From CAZBRS01 sp964494475 (GTDB lineage: Bacteria; Myxococcota_A; UBA9042; CAZBRS01): a stretch of 64,000 nt of DNA. The position numbers and the translations under genes are program-made. The notes beneath the pieces were generated by a model. It saw only the letters and a program-made list of their open reading frames with translations. It did not search any database and was not told where the DNA came from. Below are positions 60,360-64,000 of this stretch, piece by piece. Within the stretch, counting starts at the first letter, position 1, and each line of letters starts with the position of its first letter. The stretch is taken from NCBI GenBank assembly GCA_964494475.1, contig CAZBRS010000004.1:1-64000 (forward strand), given 5' to 3'.

Positions 60360-61991
60360 TCAATCGCAGACCACGGTCCACGACGACAGCCTCACGAGCG
60401 CGAGGGCGCGCGACGGGTCGAGGGGGTCGACCACGAGCGCGTGCAGCGCAGGGTACAACGGGTCGTAGCCCGTCAGTTGCGGGAGCCCGCACTGCACGGA
60501 CGTCCACGTCTGGCCGGTGCGGTGCCAGAGGACCCGGCTGGGGCCCGTAGGGGGTTCGTCCCACCAGAGGTTGGGGTCGTAGCCGCCGATCCGGTACCCC
60601 TGGTGCAGGCCCCAGGCGGGGCCGTCGGGTCCAAGCGCGATCTGCCCGAAGCCCAGCACGGTGGACGGAGCATACGCCTGCCAGGTCTGTCCGCCGTTCC
60701 TGGACTCGACCACGCCGGAACCCTCGGGCCAGAAGGCGTAGCCACGCCACACGTGCAAGGCGTCGGTCGGATCGACGGCCAGGAAGCTCGTGTTGGGGTC
60801 GCCGGGCTGGGGCAGGGCGGTCCAACTGGCGCCAGCGTTGTCGCTCACGTAGACGCGAACGCCCACCTTCATGGTGGCGTACACGCGCGAGGGCTTCGAC
60901 GGGGCGAAGGCAAGCCGCATGACCCGGTACTCGCCGTTCTGCATGGGCAGGCCCTGGTCCTCCCACGTGACGCCGCCATCGAGGGTGCGCACCAGGTTGG
61001 AGCGGCCGTTGACGAGTCCGCTGTAGCCGAGGAAGAGCCCTCCCAACAGGATCACCGCGGGGTCGTCCGGGCGCAGGGCCAGGGTGTAGGTCTGGCCTTT
61101 GGTACCTTGAACGAAGCAGTGACCGGGCAGGCAGACGTAGCTCGACACCCACGTGGCGCCGAGATCGTCGGACACGTGCAGCACCATGTTGCCGTCAGCG
61201 GGCTCCAGCGCCACGACCCGACCCGTCACCGGGTGCACCTGGACGAGGTCGCAGTGAATGGGGAGCACCGGGGTCCACGTGTCGCCGGCGTCGTCGCTGC
61301 GCTGAAGGCCGGCCTCGGTGGCCACGTAGACGCGACCGGGCGCCGAGGGATCGAACGCGGCGGCCTCGGGGCTCCCCGCCGCCTGGGTCAGGGCGCCAGC
61401 GCCCGGCCAGGCCAGAACGGGTTGCCATTGCTGCCCACCGTCGACGGTGCGGAAGACCCCCGTGAGGGGGGCTCCTCCGAGGTGCAGGCAGGCGGCCGCC
61501 GGCTGGGTGCAGTCCGGGCTGGGGAGGCAGAGCGCGTCGGGGCACCCCGCGGTACACTGAGCGACCGCCTCGGACTCGATCGGGGGCGCCGCGCACTCGG
61601 GCTCCGGGGCCACGTCGATGACGACATCGACCGGCGCGAGGTCGGGCGCGTCCGACCCTGCTCCGGGATCGACGGGCGCGTCGTCGACCGCGTCGGCCCC
61701 TCCATCGGGCTCGGACGCCTCGTCGGCGAATTCGGATGCGTCGGACGCCGCCGGATCTGGCAGGGCCTCGGGAGTGGCCGCTTCCGTAGCGTCGGCGGGG
61801 AGGCCGGCTTCGATGTCGAGGTCCTGACGGCCTGCCTCGGGTTCGACGCGTTCCTCCGTGAAAGCGGTCGCTTCTGCCTCCCGAGTGCCAGCGTCGGTCC
61901 TTTCGTCCGGGGCCTCCTCGCCCTGGCTCCCGCAGGCTCCCAGCGCCAGGATCAGCAGCAACGACGCGAGCGAACCCCCTGCCTGGACCAT
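60360..61991 (-). CDS. Lipoprotein with BNR/Asp-box beta-propeller
   Basis: A 543-residue lipoprotein (lipobox LALGAC, C20). An Asp/Glu/Ala-rich linker runs to about residue 130, followed by a short Cys cluster (CTAGCPDALCLPSPDC). The rest forms a propeller with repeated Asp-box motifs: TVDGGQQW, SDDAGDTW, SDDLGATW, TLDGGVTW, SDNAGASW and SRNGGQTW. Asp-box propellers are found in sialidases and in adhesive or structural proteins such as Ycf48/sortilin types. Sialidase catalytic residues are not evident. The acidic linker is shared with the MopE-type lipoproteins of this window. Confidence 0.82.
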   Translation of the reverse strand: MVQAGGSLASLLLILALGACGSQGEEAPDERTDAGTREAEATAFTEERVEPEAGRQDLDIEAGLPADATEAATPEALPDPAASDASEFADEASEPDGGADAVDDAPVDPGAGSDAPDLAPVDVVIDVAPEPECAAPPIESEAVAQCTAGCPDALCLPSPDCTQPAAACLHLGGAPLTGVFRTVDGGQQWQPVLAWPGAGALTQAAGSPEAAAFDPSAPGRVYVATEAGLQRSDDAGDTWTPVLPIHCDLVQVHPVTGRVVALEPADGNMVLHVSDDLGATWVSSYVCLPGHCFVQGTKGQTYTLALRPDDPAVILLGGLFLGYSGLVNGRSNLVRTLDGGVTWEDQGLPMQNGEYRVMRLAFAPSKPSRVYATMKVGVRVYVSDNAGASWTALPQPGDPNTSFLAVDPTDALHVWRGYAFWPEGSGVVESRNGGQTWQAYAPSTVLGFGQIALGPDGPAWGLHQGYRIGGYDPNLWWDEPPTGPSRVLWHRTGQTWTSVQCGLPQLTGYDPLYPALHALVVDPLDPSRALALVRLSSWTVVCD

Positions 61992-62033
61992 GGCCCGACC
62001 TCCCGGAAGATGACGCTCGTCGCTCGTGTCGAC

Positions 62034-62063
62034 ATTCTAGCGGATTCCCTTGCCGTATCTCAA
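62034..62063 (-). promoter_or_regulatory. Sigma70-like promoter of the BNR-repeat lipoprotein gene
   Basis: On the minus strand TTGAGA (62063-62058) and TAGAAT (62039-62034) have an 18-base spacer, 43 bases before the ATG. Confidence 0.6.
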
Positions 62064-62106
62064 GGCTCGGGACGAGAACGCAGCGTCGACGTGGGGCGCG
62101 GAATCG

Positions 62107-63051
62107 CTACCGCCGGCGCCTCGCGCGCCGCACCTTGGCTCCGAGCTCGCTCAGGAAGCGCTCCATCTCGGCCAGCCCCTCGAAGCGCGCCTCGGCGGCG
62201 CGGAAGGCGGGCGTGTGTACGGCTCGGCGCAGGCCGCGGTCTTCGGTGCCCAGGTGCTTGTGCAAGAGCTCGTGGTACAGCAGGTAGTCGACCACGCGCT
62301 CGGGGACGTCGGGGTGGTCGAGGCTCTTCGAGATGACCACGCGATCGCGCACGGGCTCGTACGAGCCGAAGCGGTGCACGGTGGGGGCGCGGCCCCAGGT
62401 GAGGGCGGGGCGGGGCAGGGCGCCGTCGAAGTAGCGGGCGTTCACGGCGTCGAAGCGTGCGCCGAGGTCGTGCACGGCGCCGCGGGTCGTGGGATCGGCG
62501 GGGCCGGCCAGGCCGTCGAGGGTGGCGACCACCTCGCGGTAGGCGGCGCCGTCGGTGAATCTGCGCACGGCCGCGCGGCTCGCGAGGTCGCGGGGGCGGG
62601 TCGCCGCAGCCACCAGCAGGCGCCAGGTGGCCTCGTCGGCGGTCGCGAAGCCTTCGCTCGCGGCCAGCACCTCGCCGTCGCCTTCGTGGCGCCAGCGCCA
62701 CAGCGAGGCCGACGCCACCAACTCGACGCGTACGCCACGGTGGGGAAGGGCCGCTCGCAGCGTCGCGTTGCCGACGCGCAACGCCGCCACGTGGGCCGCC
62801 AGCCGGTCGGGCTCCGCCAGGTACGCGAGCCAGGCGTGCACGCGGCGTGAGCGCTCGGGCAGCGCCGCCGGGCTGGACCCGTGCTCGCGGCAGAGGGCCG
62901 CGACGCGCTCGGCGTGGCCCGCGACCTCGGCCTGCAGGCGGGCCAGGGCGCTCGCGGCCGCCGGATCGCCGGCCGGCAGGCGCGCCGCGCGTTCGAGGCG
63001 CAGCGACACGCGCCACGCGAGGTTCACGAGGTTCACGACGCGAAAGCTCAT
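62107..63051 (-). CDS. SprT-like zinc metalloprotease-domain protein
   Basis: A 314-residue protein. The N-terminal 130 residues are helical and unassigned. From about residue 195 the segment RFDAVNARYFDGALPRPALTW is the classic SprT-like entry, followed by the zinc site YHELLHK (H260-E261, H264) and HTPAFRAAEARF, which offers the third ligand. SprT/SPRTN proteins act on protein-DNA complexes. An ATG three codons upstream (63060) is an alternative start. The gene is divergent from an XPB-like helicase with 78 bases between starts, which supports a DNA-repair context. Confidence 0.78.
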   Translation of the reverse strand: MSFRVVNLVNLAWRVSLRLERAARLPAGDPAAASALARLQAEVAGHAERVAALCREHGSSPAALPERSRRVHAWLAYLAEPDRLAAHVAALRVGNATLRAALPHRGVRVELVASASLWRWRHEGDGEVLAASEGFATADEATWRLLVAAATRPRDLASRAAVRRFTDGAAYREVVATLDGLAGPADPTTRGAVHDLGARFDAVNARYFDGALPRPALTWGRAPTVHRFGSYEPVRDRVVISKSLDHPDVPERVVDYLLYHELLHKHLGTEDRGLRRAVHTPAFRAAEARFEGLAEMERFLSELGAKVRRARRRR

Positions 63052-63129
63052 GGCCGACATCCAAGCACGAGACGGCCCGGGACCGCAACCCGCTTGCGCC
63101 CACGCCGGCCTTGTTGTACGACCCCTGCC

Positions 63130-64000
63130 ATGTTGCACCTCGCGTACCGCTCCGGCACCCTCGAGCTCCGCGGCGTCGACGACCCGTCGCGGCTGCCGCC
63201 CGTCTTCCAGTGGGACGCCCGCACCCAGTGCCATCGGGCGCCGGCCATCGCCTACGCCGACGTGGTGCTGGCCCTCAAGCGCGGGGGCGTCGAGGTTCGC
63301 GACGAGGCCCGCGCCTACGCCGAGTTGGAGGGGGGCCTGCGCGTGCGGCGCGAGCCCCGGCCCTACCAGATCGAGTCGCTCGACGCCTGGCGCGCGGCGC
63401 GGGGGCGGGGCGTGGTGGTGCTGCCCACGGGCGCCGGCAAGAGCCACGTGGCGCTCCTGGCCATCGACGACAAGCGGCGCGACACGCTGGTGGTCGCGCC
63501 CACCCTCGATCTGGTGCGCCAGTGGTACGACCTCTTGCGCGTCAGCTTTCCGGTGCCGGTGGGGGTCGTCGGCGGCGGCGACTACCAGGTGGCGCCGCTC
63601 ACGGTGACCACCTACGACTCGGCCTACCTGCACATGGAGCACCTGGGGAATCGCTTCGGGCTGGTCGTGTTCGACGAGTGCCACCACCTGCCGGGCGACG
63701 CCTACGCGTTGGCGGCGCGATTCTGCCTGGCCCCTTACCGCCTGGGCCTGTCGGCCACCCCCGAGCGCGCCGACGGGCGGCACGACGAGTTGGCCGGGCT
63801 CATCGGTCCCGAGGTGTACCGCCGCGACATCCGCGAGATGACGGGGCAGTACCTGGCCGAGTACGACGTGGAGCGCGTCACGGTCGACCTGGGCCCCGAC
63901 GAGCGCGCGGCCTACGAGCAGGCGCGCGACGTCTACCGCCAGTTCGTGCGCAGCCAGGGCATCCGCATGAGCGCGCCCAACGGCTGGAGCGAGTTCGTCC
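63130..64000 (+). CDS. XPB-like superfamily 2 DNA helicase, C-terminus cut by window end
   Basis: The frame is open from 63130 to the window end, giving 290 residues of what is normally a 450-600 residue protein. An N-terminal domain (1-75) resembles the XPB damage-recognition domain. RPYQIESLDAW is the Q-like motif, Walker A is LPTGAGKS (98-105), motif Ia is VVAPTLDLVRQWYD, Walker B is DECHH (182-186) and motif III is LSATPERADG. XPB-like helicases unwind DNA with 3'-5' polarity; in bacteria they often pair with a Bax1 nuclease, which would lie past the window end if present. Confidence 0.85.
   Translation, partial: MLHLAYRSGTLELRGVDDPSRLPPVFQWDARTQCHRAPAIAYADVVLALKRGGVEVRDEARAYAELEGGLRVRREPRPYQIESLDAWRAARGRGVVVLPTGAGKSHVALLAIDDKRRDTLVVAPTLDLVRQWYDLLRVSFPVPVGVVGGGDYQVAPLTVTTYDSAYLHMEHLGNRFGLVVFDECHHLPGDAYALAARFCLAPYRLGLSATPERADGRHDELAGLIGPEVYRRDIREMTGQYLAEYDVERVTVDLGPDERAAYEQARDVYRQFVRSQGIRMSAPNGWSEFV

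Overview
The window is about 64 kb of high-GC bacterial chromosome, visibly around two-thirds G+C or more, with strong third-position GC in nearly every gene. No rRNA, tRNA, CRISPR array, complete prophage or insertion sequence was recognised. The gene content suggests a didermic, aerobic or microaerobic, deltaproteobacterial-type organism, most like Myxococcota or a related lineage. The reasons are seven lipoproteins, several with Asp/Ala-rich linkers, MopE-type Cys-rich repeat proteins, alternative complex III next to a cbb3 oxidase, and FadL-type porins. The lineage is an inference; no marker gene is present.

Layout. 1-3 kb: the translation factor EttA with a PD-(D/E)XK nuclease three bases downstream, cut by the window edge. 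3.1-3.6 kb: a RelE-type toxin-antitoxin pair. 3.6-8 kb: a HAD purine-type 5'-nucleotidase coupled to a secreted lipoprotein with rearranged PPDK-like domains. 8-13 kb: a MopE/thrombospondin-type-3 lipoprotein, a ferritin-like protein, a membrane-anchored thioredoxin-fold protein and a SIMPL-domain protein. 13-18 kb: a five-gene operon of split transketolase, two SCP2-like lipid-carrier proteins and a class III aminotransferase. 18-21.4 kb: Fic protein plus GH31 glucosidase. 21.5-24 kb: a small accessory island with a YqaJ-type exonuclease, a helical protein and a lower-GC putative nuclease. 24-26 kb: FadL-type porin and lipoprotein. 26.4-28.7 kb: a PIN toxin-antitoxin pair running into a PHP-domain lipoprotein. 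28.7-33 kb: pyruvate kinase, phosphofructokinase, a DMT transporter and a barrel protein. 33-43.3 kb: AttH-like protein, Cys-rich repeat lipoprotein, CrtI-like oxidoreductase, HMG-CoA-synthase-like enzyme, rubrerythrin and a 1262-residue MopE/beta-helix/Gly-rich lipoprotein. 43.4-44 kb: a hemolysin III family protein.

44.2-59.3 kb is the main system: one continuous run encoding cbb3 oxidase (CcoN-CcoO fusion, CcoQ, single-haem CcoP), its assembly factors (CcoG, CcoH, CcoI, CcoS) and all six alternative complex III subunits (ActA-F). Quinol would be oxidised by ActABCDEF, electrons passed through its haem subunits and then to CcoP/CcoO/CcoN and O2. Three hairpins close this run. After it come a metallophosphoesterase, a BNR-repeat lipoprotein, a SprT-like metalloprotease and an XPB-like helicase cut by the window end.

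The best candidates for undescribed biology are the transketolase/SCP2/aminotransferase operon, the fused cbb3-alternative complex III locus, the secreted PPDK-like lipoprotein and the YqaJ/low-GC nuclease island. Promoters that can be read by eye follow a TTGNNN-16/18-TANNNT pattern, so the housekeeping sigma factor appears sigma70-like.
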